Assembly (NCBI GenBank): GCA_019058445.1 | Contig: JAHPZA010000005.1 | Span: 1-64,000 of the forward strand | Origin: Promethearchaeota archaeon | Lineage (GTDB): Archaea > Asgardarchaeota > Lokiarchaeia > Sigyniarchaeales > SOKP01 | Direction of reading: 5' to 3' | DNA: 64,000 nucleotides | Shown: piece after piece, positions 26,711-37,147 of the stretch | Position numbering within the stretch: the stretch's first letter is position 1 | Layout of the letters: each line of letters starts with the position of its first letter | Translations under genes and position numbers: made by a program | The notes under the pieces: generated by a model | Seen by the model: only the letters and a program-made list of their open reading frames with translations | Databases searched by the model: none | Told to the model about the DNA's origin: nothing

Positions 26711-28432
26711 ATGAAAATTGCCCGAATTAATGTAAATACAGAATCAATTCTCTATGAAGAAGTTACGAGAGATTCAAAATTCTTCCTATTAGGTGCGAGA
26801 GGGTTAAGCTCTCAAATTATTCATGATGAAGTTCCTCCAAAGTGTAATGCGTTAAGTAAAGAAAATAAACTCATTCTTGCTAATGGGATTCTTACTGGAA
26901 GTCCTTTTCCCAATTCGGCTCGAACTTCGGTTGGAGCTAAAAGTCCACTAACAAATGGCGTAAAAGAATCGAATGTCGGAGGTAGGCCTTCACTGATGTT
27001 AGCCTCACACGGAATTAGAGCACTAGTTTTGGAAGATATTGCTGATGAGTTAAAATTGATAATCATTGATGAGAATGGTATTAAATTCAAAGCAGCTAGT
27101 GAATTTCAAGGAATGGGAAACTATGAGTTGCATGTGAAACTGCGCGAAAAATATGGGGAGAGAATTGGTATCTATTCTATTGGTCCTGCGGGAGAATATA
27201 TGATGAAAGCTGCCAGTGTTGCTGCGAATGATATACAGGGATATCCGAGTCGTCATGCGGGTAGAGGTGGATTGGGGGCTGTAATGGGCTCTAAAAAGAT
27301 TAAAGCTGTTGTGATAATTCCTGCAAAAAGGTCAAAAGTTAAAATCCACGATATAAAAAAATTTCGAGAGCTTTCTAAACCATTTGCGAAAGAACTAGCT
27401 CAATCAAAAGAGGGTTTTTCAATTTATGGAACATCACTAGCGACTAAAGCCATGAGCGAATATGGCGGTTTGCCTACAAAAAGCTTTAGAATGGGGTCCT
27501 ATGAAGATGTTGAAGATATTTCTGGTGAGAAACTCCATGAACAAGTAATAGCACGCAAGGGTCAGAAACGAGTAGCTTGTAGTCCAACATGCGTAATAAA
27601 ATGTTCAAATATTATTGTTGATAAAAATGGTAATCATGTAACTTCTAGTTTAGAATATGAAACAATCGCATTAAACGGCTCTAATTGTATGGTAAACGAT
27701 CTAGATAAATTAGCAGAATTGGATCATTTATGCGATGATAATGGAATTGATACCATCGAGTATGGAGTAACTATAGGTGCTGCGATGGATGCCGGAAAGA
27801 TTGAATGGGGTGATGCTGATATCGTACTCGAGATCTTAGATAAGGAAATTAGAAAAAATACTGAAATTGGTCAATTATATGGAAATGGTGTTTGTCATCT
27901 GGGCAGAGAAATTAATTTTGACAGGATCCCTCATGTAAAAGGACAGGGGGTTTCAGGTTACGACCCTAGGGTATTTAAAGCTATGAGTGTTACCTTTGCC
28001 ACTTCACCAATGGGAGCAGATCATACCGCAGGAGCAGCTATTGCTGGCAGAAGTGCAAGAAGTGACAGAGATTACGGAGAATTTTCAGATCCAAAAGATA
28101 AGTTAGAATTGTCTTACGAATTACAAATTTATACAGTGGTGTTAGACTCAATGGGATGCTGCTATTTCATCGGGCCCAGCTACGAAACAATGGAATTAAT
28201 TGCTAATGTAATTAATGCTATGCACAAGACAGATTTGACAAGAGAAGATGTAATAAACCTTGGTAAACAGATAATAAAAACAGAGCTTGAGTTCAATGAA
28301 AGAGCTGGTATTACCCAAGAAATGAATGATATGCCAGATTTTTTCAAAGTAGAACCATCTGCTCCTACAAATTTGAAATTTGAATATTCGAAAGAATTAT
28401 TGAAGAACTTTTGGTCTAAATTAGATGATTAA
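26711..28432 (+). CDS. aor: Aldehyde:ferredoxin oxidoreductase (tungsten, AOR family)
   Basis: A 573-residue AOR-family enzyme that oxidises aldehydes to carboxylic acids with ferredoxin, using a tungsto-bispterin and a [4Fe-4S] cluster. Visible are the N-terminal strand A-R-I-N-V-N followed by G-A-R-G-L (pterin-binding domain 1), G-G-R-P-S, a R-H-A-G-R-G-G-L-G-A-V-M-G-S-K segment (pterin contact), and the cluster cysteines C-x3-C-x3-C in V-A-C-S-P-T-C-V-I-K-C-S-N. A further candidate cysteine lies in D-S-M-G-C-C near the end. I chose the ATG at 26711 because the family begins here; the GTG at 26648 would add 21 hydrophobic residues foreign to AORs. The preferred aldehyde is not readable. Confidence 0.88.
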   Translation: MKIARINVNTESILYEEVTRDSKFFLLGARGLSSQIIHDEVPPKCNALSKENKLILANGILTGSPFPNSARTSVGAKSPLTNGVKESNVGGRPSLMLASHGIRALVLEDIADELKLIIIDENGIKFKAASEFQGMGNYELHVKLREKYGERIGIYSIGPAGEYMMKAASVAANDIQGYPSRHAGRGGLGAVMGSKKIKAVVIIPAKRSKVKIHDIKKFRELSKPFAKELAQSKEGFSIYGTSLATKAMSEYGGLPTKSFRMGSYEDVEDISGEKLHEQVIARKGQKRVACSPTCVIKCSNIIVDKNGNHVTSSLEYETIALNGSNCMVNDLDKLAELDHLCDDNGIDTIEYGVTIGAAMDAGKIEWGDADIVLEILDKEIRKNTEIGQLYGNGVCHLGREINFDRIPHVKGQGVSGYDPRVFKAMSVTFATSPMGADHTAGAAIAGRSARSDRDYGEFSDPKDKLELSYELQIYTVVLDSMGCCYFIGPSYETMELIANVINAMHKTDLTREDVINLGKQIIKTELEFNERAGITQEMNDMPDFFKVEPSAPTNLKFEYSKELLKNFWSKLDD

Positions 28433-28524
28433 TTACTAATTTTTTTAATGATAATCTAATTTCTTTAATAGGGAATTATTTTCTAATAATAAAATAAAAA
28501 GAAAAAAAGTTAGTATAATTATAT

Positions 28525-29073
28525 TTATACGTAATTTAATAGTCCTTTTTTTTTCATTCTCATTTCTGCTAAAAGAACCAAACACATTCCTAGAATTACT
28601 AAGATTAATGGAGCGACACCTAGTAATAGATTTAATGCGATAAATGCTAATGCCCGAAAAATTGCTGAAAGTATGCAATATCCGATACCCCCGATAAGAA
28701 AAATTAATTTTTCCTTTTTAAAGATCGTTAAAGCAAAATGCCAGCAAAAGATAATCAAAATGTTAGAAACAATCACCACAATAAACAGGAGTGATATTGA
28801 AACACTGATCATTGCTGCGATTAAAATCATTACAACTGAGAAGATCCCTAATCCTATAAAAAATTTAGACGCATTATCCGTAAAGAAATCCTTTTCAAGC
28901 TTGAGTAATACGATTAAGACAAACCAAGCAATAAAGACTACTAATATTAGGATGTACATCGTGAAATCCAGGAGAAAGAAGTCAAATACGATTGAACCAA
29001 ATACACTTATAAGGATTAGGACCATCCCGAGCACTCGTAATAAACCTTCTTTTTTTCCTTTAATACTTTGCAT
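28525..29073 (-). CDS. Small polytopic membrane protein of unknown function
   Basis: 182 residues with about six hydrophobic segments (near 12-32, 36-58, 70-90, 88-112, 120-142 and 145-172) and short basic ends. There are no charged residues inside the helices that would suggest a transporter, and no metal-binding motif. I do not recognise the family. It lies between the AOR gene and endonuclease IV, convergent with the first and divergent from the second. Confidence 0.6.
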   Translation of the reverse strand: MQSIKGKKEGLLRVLGMVLILISVFGSIVFDFFLLDFTMYILILVVFIAWFVLIVLLKLEKDFFTDNASKFFIGLGIFSVVMILIAAMISVSISLLFIVVIVSNILIIFCWHFALTIFKKEKLIFLIGGIGYCILSAIFRALAFIALNLLLGVAPLILVILGMCLVLLAEMRMKKKGLLNYV

Positions 29074-29165
29074 AATTCATTGTAGGGTTCTAAGTTTAAA
29101 ATAATTATCTATTTATAGAAACTTCAATAATCTAGTATTGACCTTAGAATTAATGATTTTAAAAT

Positions 29166-29171
29166 GGTGAT
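29166..29171 (+). promoter_or_regulatory. Strong Shine-Dalgarno (GGTGAT) of the endonuclease IV gene
   Basis: GGTGAT matches the archaeal anti-Shine-Dalgarno core and stands three bases before the ATG at 29175. It fixes that start. Confidence 0.6.
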
Positions 29172-29174
29172 TAG

Positions 29175-30035
29175 ATGAGATTAGGAGCCCATATGAGCGT
29201 AAGTGGAGGAAAACATTTAGCTTTAATACGTGGGAAAGAAATTGGATGTGAATCAATTCAAGTTTTTATTAGAAATGTACGTTCTTGGTCATCTAAACCA
29301 CTGGAACAAGTAGATATTAACAATTTTCTTGAAAAAAAAGAAGAAATTAATGAAATTTGGCCTATTATTACTCATAATAGTTATTTAATTAATCTTGCAT
29401 CACAAGAAACGGAAAAACTTGAGAAATCTTATAATGCAATGCTGGATGAACTCACTAAAGCTGAGCAGTTAAAAATTCCTTATGCTAACATGCATCCAGG
29501 GGTAATTCCTAAGGAAAATGAAGGATTATCTTCGAAAGAGGCAATGAATCAAATTACAGATCAATTAAATAAATTAATCACCGCTACAAAAGATGCCAAA
29601 GTTATAATTCTACTCGAAACCACCGCGGGACAAGGAAAAGGATTAGGACACAAATTTGAACATATGAAATATATGATCGACAAAATAAAAAATAAACAAC
29701 GAATCGGAGTCTGTTTTGATACTGCCCATTCATTTGCGGCAGGCTATGATTTTACATCTAAAAAGAAATTTGATGCCTTATGGGAATCATTTGATGATAT
29801 TATAGGACTCAAATATTTAAAAGCCTTTCATTTAAATGATACTGATAAAGGATGTGGTTCGAGGGTTGATCGACATGCCCATATAGGAAAGGGAAAAATT
29901 GGAAAAGAGGCCTTTGGTTTTTTGGTCAATGATGAAAGATTCAAAGACTTACCTGGCATATTAGAAACTCCTGAAGGGGATAAAATGTTTGAAAAAAACT
30001 TAAATTTTTTGAAGAGTCTTAGAAAAAAAGAGTAA
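29175..30035 (+). CDS. nfo: Endonuclease IV (AP endonuclease, Nfo)
   Basis: A TIM-barrel zinc enzyme that cleaves DNA 5' to abasic sites in base excision repair. Family motifs appear in order: R-L-G-A-H-M-S-V-S-G-G at the start, N-M-H-P-G, L-L-E-T-T-A-G-Q-G, C-F-D-T-A-H-S-F-A-A-G-Y-D, F-H-L-N-D, and D-R-H-A-H-I-G-K-G with the closing L-E-T-P. These supply the His, Asp and Glu ligands of the trinuclear zinc site. Length 286 is normal. It is a single-gene unit. Confidence 0.95.
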   Translation: MRLGAHMSVSGGKHLALIRGKEIGCESIQVFIRNVRSWSSKPLEQVDINNFLEKKEEINEIWPIITHNSYLINLASQETEKLEKSYNAMLDELTKAEQLKIPYANMHPGVIPKENEGLSSKEAMNQITDQLNKLITATKDAKVIILLETTAGQGKGLGHKFEHMKYMIDKIKNKQRIGVCFDTAHSFAAGYDFTSKKKFDALWESFDDIIGLKYLKAFHLNDTDKGCGSRVDRHAHIGKGKIGKEAFGFLVNDERFKDLPGILETPEGDKMFEKNLNFLKSLRKKE

Positions 30036-30046
30036 AATGGAATAAT

Positions 30047-33000
30047 TCACTCTTTGAGTATTGGTAGGGAGAAATAGAAAATAGAGCCTCTATTCCTTCC
30101 TTCAGATTCCATCCATACTTCTCCACCATGGAGTTCTACCAATTTTTTAGTAATATAAAGACCTAAGCCCGTTCCTTCCGTTGAGATATAAGAACCTCTG
30201 CCATAATGCTCTATTTTCCCGAATTGCTTAAACACTTTTTCTTTCTCTGCCTGTGTAAATCCTATCCCATTATCTTTTACGGAAATAATATAAAGGTTTT
30301 TTTTGATATCTGATTTTATTTCAATCATCCCATAAGGCGGAGTATATTTAATTGCATTTGTCAATAAATTGCCTACAACTTCATGGATCCTTTCTTTTTC
30401 AAATCGAGTTATTAATTTTTCGTGAATATTTAGTGTAATTTTTTGATTTCTCGTTTTAGCTAAACCATGTAATTCTTTAACAGTAAATCGAATTAAAAAT
30501 GCTAAATCTTCGACAGATGTTTTCAACTCAATTTGACCGGTTTCCAATTTTGAAGTTTTTAAAAGCTCAATGACTAAATTTTCAAGTCTCGAACAGCCTT
30601 GTATTATTTCCTCAATCATTGAAATGGTATCAATATCGAAAAAATCTTTATTCTGATGTAGTATTAGTTCTGAATAACCTTTAATGGAGATAAGAGGCGT
30701 TTTTAGCTCGTGGGAGATTCTTCGCAAGAATTCTGATTTTAGTTTATCGATGTCACTCAATTTTTTATTTTGTTCCTCTAATTTCTGTAATAATTGCCAT
30801 CTTCGCTCCTCTATTGCTATCGCATCACTAATTAATAAGAGGATTAATTGATCTTCATCAGAAACTTCAGGATTATGTTCATATAAGATTGAGATGGCAC
30901 TTTTATACTCATCTTGAGAATTGATGACTTTCCCATAAGCTCCTTTTATTTTATGTTTCTGTATAAAAGGATCGCCTCTCAATTGAGTATTTTCATGGAG
31001 GTTTGAAAAAACTTGAGGTAACTCATGGTTATGTTCAAAAATCTCACTCATAAAATAGATCTTCTTAAATTCTTCAACATGATGCGTATATAATTCATTC
31101 TCACTGGATATTATTTGAACAATTTGTTTTTCTTTATCGAAAAACTTTCTAGTATAAAGAACTAATGTACCCTTAGATAATTTGATAATAGTTTGAAGAA
31201 GTAATCGAATATTCTCTTTCACATCAGCAGTAAAATTGAAAAATACCTGATTTAATTCAAACATTAAATTTTCGAGTATTTTCCTTTCTGTTATATCTTG
31301 AATGATTGAATAGAATAAAGTTTGATTTTTTATCGTGATTTTAGAGACACGGGAATTTATCCATCGTATACTTCCATCTCTTCGAATAATTCGCAATTCT
31401 ACGGGCTCTACACTTTCTCCACTCATTAATGATTGAAATCGTTCTTTTAGGATCATTTTTTGTTTATCATTTAATTCTGGCATTAACAAATAATCCTGAT
31501 TTATTATTAATTGCCTATTTACACCAAACATTCTTTCAATAGCAGAATTACAATCGATTATTTTCCCCCCCGAATCAAATAAAAGTATGGCAAAAGGTGA
31601 ATTTTCGAAAAGGTGTCTGAATTTTTCTTCGGATTCTCTTAATTCCGTTTCTGCCCTTTTTTTTTCTGTAATATCTCTCATGAATCCACTAAATCCTATA
31701 ATATTTCCCTCACTATCAAATCTTAAATGAATGGTGGTCTCCCCATATGCAATACTCCCATTTTTCGTAATAACTTCAAATTCAAAGTTTTTTTGTTCAA
31801 TTGCCGTTCTATAAACCACATTAAAGGTTTTATATGTCTTTTTAGCCATTTCTTTTGTCGCAAACATTTTAAAACTCTTTCCTATTATTTCCTCGGAACT
31901 GTATTTAAAAAATCTGCAAAAAGCATCATTAATAAAAGTGAAATTACCTTTTAAATCAACTTCAAAATAACCTTCCTTAGTATTTTCAATGATATTACGA
32001 TATTTTTCTTCAGATTCTCTTAATTTTTGTTCTGCCGCTTTTTTTTCTGTAATATCTATCAAAGTTAGTAAATCTGCGGGGTGCCCTCTATATATAACTG
32101 AATTGGAATAATTATCCACCCATATAATTTCTCCTGATTTTTTGATTCCCCTATATTGGTACTGCGCTACTATATCTTGTTCCCCTTTCTGTTTTTTTAC
32201 AAATTGTTCTAACGCAAAAGCTCTATCATCCGGATATATCACCTTAGCAGCATCTTTAGGTTCCCATTGCATCATTTCTTCAATGTCATATCCCCAGATC
32301 TCCGCATATTTTTTATTTATATATTTAATTTTATTATCTTGGGCTATACATATGCCCATCAAAGACTGCTCGGTAATTGTCCTAAATTTTTCTTCTGATT
32401 CTTTTAGCTGTTGTTCTGCTTTCTTACGTTCTGTAATGTCTCTTGCAATTAATAAACCCTTTATTTTACCTTCTTTATCAATAAACCTTTTTCCCTTAAA
32501 TTCAAACCATAAATAATGTCCCTGTTTATGACGTAATCTTAATTCTATTGAGCCTTTTCCCATTTCAAAACCTAATTTTAACTCTTCTATAGCTTTATTG
32601 AAATCCTCAGGATGAATGATTTCCCATCGTGTTTTTCCTAACATATCGTTATTATTATATCCTAAAACATTCAAGTAAGTTTGTTCATTAATAAATTCAT
32701 GCTCAAATTTCTCATTAAGAACTGCTATGAGGTCATATGCATTTTCTGTAATTAATCTGTATTTCTCTTCTGATTCTTTTAATTTTTGTTCTGCCTTTTT
32801 ACGTTCTGTAATATCCCTGGACACATATAATATTTTTTTCCTATCATCTTGCCCTGTAAATACCTTTCCTTTAGTCTCAAACCATAAATAATGCCCGTTC
32901 TTATGCTTTAACCTTAGTTGATAGGTTACTTTTCCTTTCTTAAAACAAACTTTACTCGCATTTTTTATGTTATCTACATCGTCTTTATGAGTAATAAATA

Positions 33001-36000
33001 TTTTAAATGCAAGATTGTTCAATCTTTCTATAGAATAACCTAAAAGTTTAGAATGCGTTTGCTCATTAATATATTCCAAATTAAGGTTTTCATTATATAA
33101 GGAGATAAGATCGTCAGCATCTTCTGCAATTAAACGATATTTTTCCTCTGATTCTTTTAATTTCTGTTCTGCACGCTTCCGCGCTGTTATATCTCTAACA
33201 AATATTAGTTGTTTAGGATTATTGTTATTATCAAAAAATATACTAACACTTACTTCCACTGGACAATAATAACCCTTCTTATGTCTTAATTCTAATTCTA
33301 TTGTCCCTTTATCTCTTCGAAATAGATTTTTTATGTTTAAACCATAACTTTCTAAATAATTGGGATTAATAAAAGATTTAATGTCTTCTCCAATTATTTC
33401 TTCTGGAGTATATCCATAATTCCTTACCAGCGGTCTTTTATTAATATATTCTATTATTGAATTTTTATTTATAATGACAATCAAATCATTGGCATTTTCA
33501 GAGATTAAACGATAGTTTTCTTCAGATTCTTTTAGTTTCCGTTTAGCCAGAATGCGATCTGTTATATTATTCGTCATACTCAAAAGGAAAGGTTCATTAT
33601 TGATTTCTATTAAATTTGCTGAAAACAAATCACACCGAAATTCTCCATCGTCTGTTTCTGAAATTATTTCGAGATTACTTATACTCTCTTTTTCTTGAAT
33701 AGAACGTATAATCTCATCCCTTGAATCTTTATCTTTCCATAATTTTAGTTCTTGCGCTGTTTTTCCAATAACATCCTCCCTTTTAAAACCAAGATTTTTT
33801 ATAAATACCTCATTACATTCAATAAATCTCCCTTCTTTAAGATCACTTATCGCCATTGCTACAAAATTATTATTAAATGCTTTAAAAAATTTTTCTTCTG
33901 ATTCGCGTAACTTTTGTTCAGCACTTTTACGTTTCGTTACATCCAATAAAACACCACTAAATCCAAGAAAGTTTCCTTTATCATCATATAATGCGTTACT
34001 ATTATCTTGAATCCATCGAATCGTGCCATCTGCATGAAAGATTCTATACTCAATCTGTAACGGAATTCTTTTTTGAATACAGTTAATCATTGCTTCACTT
34101 ACCCTTTTAATATCATCTGGGTGTAATAAATTCGCATATGTTTGTGTTGATTTTTTTATAAATTTTGAAGGGGGATAACCACTTATTTTTTGTATAGCTT
34201 CACTAATGTACTGCATTTTCCAATTCTTATCCGTGTGAAAAACCGCTCCAGGAATATTTGAAACAGTAGTGCGATAATTTTTCTCAGACTCTCTTAATTT
34301 TTGTTCGGACATTTTACGTTCAGTGATATCAAGAATAATACCAAAAGCCCGAATTGGCTTATGGTGCTCATCTCGATCGATCTCCCATTCAGCATGAATG
34401 TGCTTTAGTTCCCCATCCGTGCAGATAATTCGGAATTCTTTATTATGAAGATCTGTGCCAGATATGTTATCTCTAATTGAATTAAAATTTTTTTCAAAAT
34501 CTTCGGGGTGTACATGTGTAAGCCATTCTTTTATGGTAGGTTTATAGTCTCTTGGACGTTTATACATTCTATATAACTCATCTGACCAAAATATTTTATT
34601 TGTTAGGATATTCCATTCCCAGTGTCCTAGATGTGCAATTCTTTGTGCATCTGATAATAAAGCTTCGCTCCTTCGTATTTTTTCCTCAGCCAATCTGCGC
34701 TCTGTTATGTCTCTTGACATTATAAGAGCTTTTTTATTACCATTACTATCTCTAAAAATTTTTCCTTTAGATTCATACCAAATATAGGTCCTATCTTTTT
34801 TTCGTATTCTACACTCTGTCATCCCTACACCATTGTCAAATCCGACTCTCAATTTCTCAACGATTTCTTCCATTTCATCTGGATGTACAAATTTTCCCGC
34901 GAATTTCCCGATCATATCCTCTCTTGAATATCCTAAAACTCTTTTGTGGGTTTCTTCATTAATATATTCGTATCGGAACTTTTCATCAAGCACATCAATT
35001 AAATCATTAGCATGTTCAGTGATTAGTCTATATTTTTCTTCTGATTCTTTTAATTCTTGTTCCAAAACATATTTTTCAGTTATATCGATAATTGTACCTT
35101 CAGATGCCACAGGAATTCCTTGATCATTCATAATTAAATGTGTATTCCCTTGTAGGATAATTTTTTCTCCCGTTATTTTTTTTGCCGGAGAAATATAATC
35201 CTTTACAAAACCCCTTTCTCTTAACTCAGAAATGAATTTTTTTCTATCCTTTGAATCTTGCCATAAGTTAAAAGATTGAGTACCAATCAAATTTTGGGTT
35301 GGCTCTATACCAAATATCTCATTAAATTTTGGATTATGATCTAAAATCATTCCATCGAAACTGACTCTGAAGAATCCTACATCTAGGCTATTAATCATAT
35401 TTCTATATTTTTCTTCTGATTGTTTTAACTTCTCTTCAGCTAATTTTTGGTCAGATATATCTTGGGTAATCACTTGAAATAACGTCTCATTAGCAAGTTT
35501 TACAATAGACGCTTGTATCAAAACCCAAATAACAGGCCCATCTTTTCTATGAAGCTGTAATTCCTGTGATTCTGGAGTTTCTCCTTTAAGTAATTTACTA
35601 AAACTATCAAAAATTACTCTACTATCATCTTTCGAAAAAGGATGAAAATTTTTGAAACTTTTTCCTAAAATTTCTTCCCTTGTATATCCAAAAATCTTTT
35701 CAATATTGGAATTTACTTGGACCACAACACCTTTACTATCTATTAAACTTACAGCGTATGGTGAGCTTTCAAATAGAATTCTAAATTTTTCCTCAGATTC
35801 CTTTATTTTTTGTTCCGCTTCAATTTTTGGAGTAATATTCTGAATAAATACCATATCTGCTTTCTTACCATCATAAATGATTGTATTGGTTTGAGTTTCA
35901 ACCCAAATAATCTGCCCTGATTTTTTATTGATTCGGAAATGAAGAAAGTTTAAAGCATTATTATCACCAGAATATAACTTTTGAGCTAAGGAAATAAGTT

Positions 36001-36949
36001 TATTTTGATCATCAGGATGTATTACCTTAAAAAACTCTCTTGTTTTCCAAGCTGATATTTCTTCTTGAGAATATCCAATAGCTTCTGCGAATGCAGGACT
36101 GAAATATTTTATATCAAAATCTTGAAATATGGCAAAACCCATAAAGGTTTGATCTGTAATTTTGTTTAATAATTCTTCAGATTGTTTTAATTTCTTTTCC
36201 ATCTTTTTCCGATCCGTTATATCTCTACCTATTAAAATAGCTTTCTTATTCCCAGCACTATCTATTATTCTTTGCCCACGGACTTCTTGCCAATGATAAT
36301 TTCCATACTTATCTTTAATTCTTAATTCTATGGTTCCATTACTCGATTTAAAATCTTTAAATAGATCTCTAGTAATTTTTTTTCTATCTTCTGGATGAAT
36401 ATTTTCAATTGAAGGTGTGCCAAGTAAATCTTCTTTAGTATAACCCATTACCTTTTTAAAAACACCTTCATTAATATATTCGAATTCAAGTTTCTCATTT
36501 AATTTGAAAATCATATCATTAGCATTTTCTGTAATAAGCCGATAATTTTCTTCGGATTCCTTTAATTTTTTTTCTATCCTTTTATTCTCGGTAATATCTC
36601 GTCCAACTGCCAATATACTTTGCTTTCCTTTAGCATTGACTAAATTTCCCTTAGTAGAAATATAAATTTCATTGCCATTTTTATGTATCATTCTAAATTC
36701 AGAGGAGAAAATATTTTGAGATTGTTTAGCTTTTAAAATTGATTCTTTAACATTAGAAATGTCTTCTGGATGGATATAATCTAAAATGCTCGCGTTCATA
36801 AGCTCATTTTGATGATAACCTAACAGATCAACACATTGAGGGCTAATATAAATAAATTTACCATTTAAACCCATTTCAAATATAGTGTCTAAAATATTAT
36901 CTACTAAAAATTGATATTTTTGTACTGCAATATTTTTCAAATTGAGCAC
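30047..36949 (-). CDS. Soluble multi-PAS sensor histidine kinase (about 15 PAS domains)
   Basis: A 2300-residue signalling protein without transmembrane segments or signal peptide. I count 15 PAS/PAC units in residues 1 to about 1850. Each unit usually begins with E-S-E-E-K-Y/F-R and ends with D-I-T-E-R-K. A GAF-like segment follows (about 1860-2040). Next are a HisKA helix with S-H-E-L-K-T-P-L (His near 2075) and a HATPase_c domain with N-L-L-T-N-A-I-K-Y, D-N-G-I-G-F and G-T-G-L-G-L-Y. The kinase is therefore complete. No receiver domain or response regulator is present in it or next to it. Several PAS units (2, 6, 10, 11, 12) share long identical words, which suggests internal duplication. 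Start is GTG at 36949, close behind an AGGA. Confidence 0.93.
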   Translation of the reverse strand: MLNLKNIAVQKYQFLVDNILDTIFEMGLNGKFIYISPQCVDLLGYHQNELMNASILDYIHPEDISNVKESILKAKQSQNIFSSEFRMIHKNGNEIYISTKGNLVNAKGKQSILAVGRDITENKRIEKKLKESEENYRLITENANDMIFKLNEKLEFEYINEGVFKKVMGYTKEDLLGTPSIENIHPEDRKKITRDLFKDFKSSNGTIELRIKDKYGNYHWQEVRGQRIIDSAGNKKAILIGRDITDRKKMEKKLKQSEELLNKITDQTFMGFAIFQDFDIKYFSPAFAEAIGYSQEEISAWKTREFFKVIHPDDQNKLISLAQKLYSGDNNALNFLHFRINKKSGQIIWVETQTNTIIYDGKKADMVFIQNITPKIEAEQKIKESEEKFRILFESSPYAVSLIDSKGVVVQVNSNIEKIFGYTREEILGKSFKNFHPFSKDDSRVIFDSFSKLLKGETPESQELQLHRKDGPVIWVLIQASIVKLANETLFQVITQDISDQKLAEEKLKQSEEKYRNMINSLDVGFFRVSFDGMILDHNPKFNEIFGIEPTQNLIGTQSFNLWQDSKDRKKFISELRERGFVKDYISPAKKITGEKIILQGNTHLIMNDQGIPVASEGTIIDITEKYVLEQELKESEEKYRLITEHANDLIDVLDEKFRYEYINEETHKRVLGYSREDMIGKFAGKFVHPDEMEEIVEKLRVGFDNGVGMTECRIRKKDRTYIWYESKGKIFRDSNGNKKALIMSRDITERRLAEEKIRRSEALLSDAQRIAHLGHWEWNILTNKIFWSDELYRMYKRPRDYKPTIKEWLTHVHPEDFEKNFNSIRDNISGTDLHNKEFRIICTDGELKHIHAEWEIDRDEHHKPIRAFGIILDITERKMSEQKLRESEKNYRTTVSNIPGAVFHTDKNWKMQYISEAIQKISGYPPSKFIKKSTQTYANLLHPDDIKRVSEAMINCIQKRIPLQIEYRIFHADGTIRWIQDNSNALYDDKGNFLGFSGVLLDVTKRKSAEQKLRESEEKFFKAFNNNFVAMAISDLKEGRFIECNEVFIKNLGFKREDVIGKTAQELKLWKDKDSRDEIIRSIQEKESISNLEIISETDDGEFRCDLFSANLIEINNEPFLLSMTNNITDRILAKRKLKESEENYRLISENANDLIVIINKNSIIEYINKRPLVRNYGYTPEEIIGEDIKSFINPNYLESYGLNIKNLFRRDKGTIELELRHKKGYYCPVEVSVSIFFDNNNNPKQLIFVRDITARKRAEQKLKESEEKYRLIAEDADDLISLYNENLNLEYINEQTHSKLLGYSIERLNNLAFKIFITHKDDVDNIKNASKVCFKKGKVTYQLRLKHKNGHYLWFETKGKVFTGQDDRKKILYVSRDITERKKAEQKLKESEEKYRLITENAYDLIAVLNEKFEHEFINEQTYLNVLGYNNNDMLGKTRWEIIHPEDFNKAIEELKLGFEMGKGSIELRLRHKQGHYLWFEFKGKRFIDKEGKIKGLLIARDITERKKAEQQLKESEEKFRTITEQSLMGICIAQDNKIKYINKKYAEIWGYDIEEMMQWEPKDAAKVIYPDDRAFALEQFVKKQKGEQDIVAQYQYRGIKKSGEIIWVDNYSNSVIYRGHPADLLTLIDITEKKAAEQKLRESEEKYRNIIENTKEGYFEVDLKGNFTFINDAFCRFFKYSSEEIIGKSFKMFATKEMAKKTYKTFNVVYRTAIEQKNFEFEVITKNGSIAYGETTIHLRFDSEGNIIGFSGFMRDITEKKRAETELRESEEKFRHLFENSPFAILLFDSGGKIIDCNSAIERMFGVNRQLIINQDYLLMPELNDKQKMILKERFQSLMSGESVEPVELRIIRRDGSIRWINSRVSKITIKNQTLFYSIIQDITERKILENLMFELNQVFFNFTADVKENIRLLLQTIIKLSKGTLVLYTRKFFDKEKQIVQIISSENELYTHHVEEFKKIYFMSEIFEHNHELPQVFSNLHENTQLRGDPFIQKHKIKGAYGKVINSQDEYKSAISILYEHNPEVSDEDQLILLLISDAIAIEERRWQLLQKLEEQNKKLSDIDKLKSEFLRRISHELKTPLISIKGYSELILHQNKDFFDIDTISMIEEIIQGCSRLENLVIELLKTSKLETGQIELKTSVEDLAFLIRFTVKELHGLAKTRNQKITLNIHEKLITRFEKERIHEVVGNLLTNAIKYTPPYGMIEIKSDIKKNLYIISVKDNGIGFTQAEKEKVFKQFGKIEHYGRGSYISTEGTGLGLYITKKLVELHGGEVWMESEGRNRGSIFYFSLPILKE

Positions 36950-37147
36950 ATCCTGATTTTAATTGTTAGCTAATTCATTAAAAAATTAGTATGTTTTTTC
37001 GAAAAAACTATATTTTATAAAATAAGACTGCTAATATTAAAAGTTGTGTGCAAAAAGGGTATTTTTCGTCGCAAAGTTGCGTCCAACTGGGAGAAAATCT
37101 GATTTATAAATATTCAGTATAATTTATTTTAAAAAAAAGTGAAAAAT

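Noticed and set aside
31727..35843. Several plus-strand frames of 60-125 codons inside the PAS kinase gene
   Set aside because: They mirror the repeated PAS units of the minus-strand gene, have no ribosome sites and no recognisable domains.
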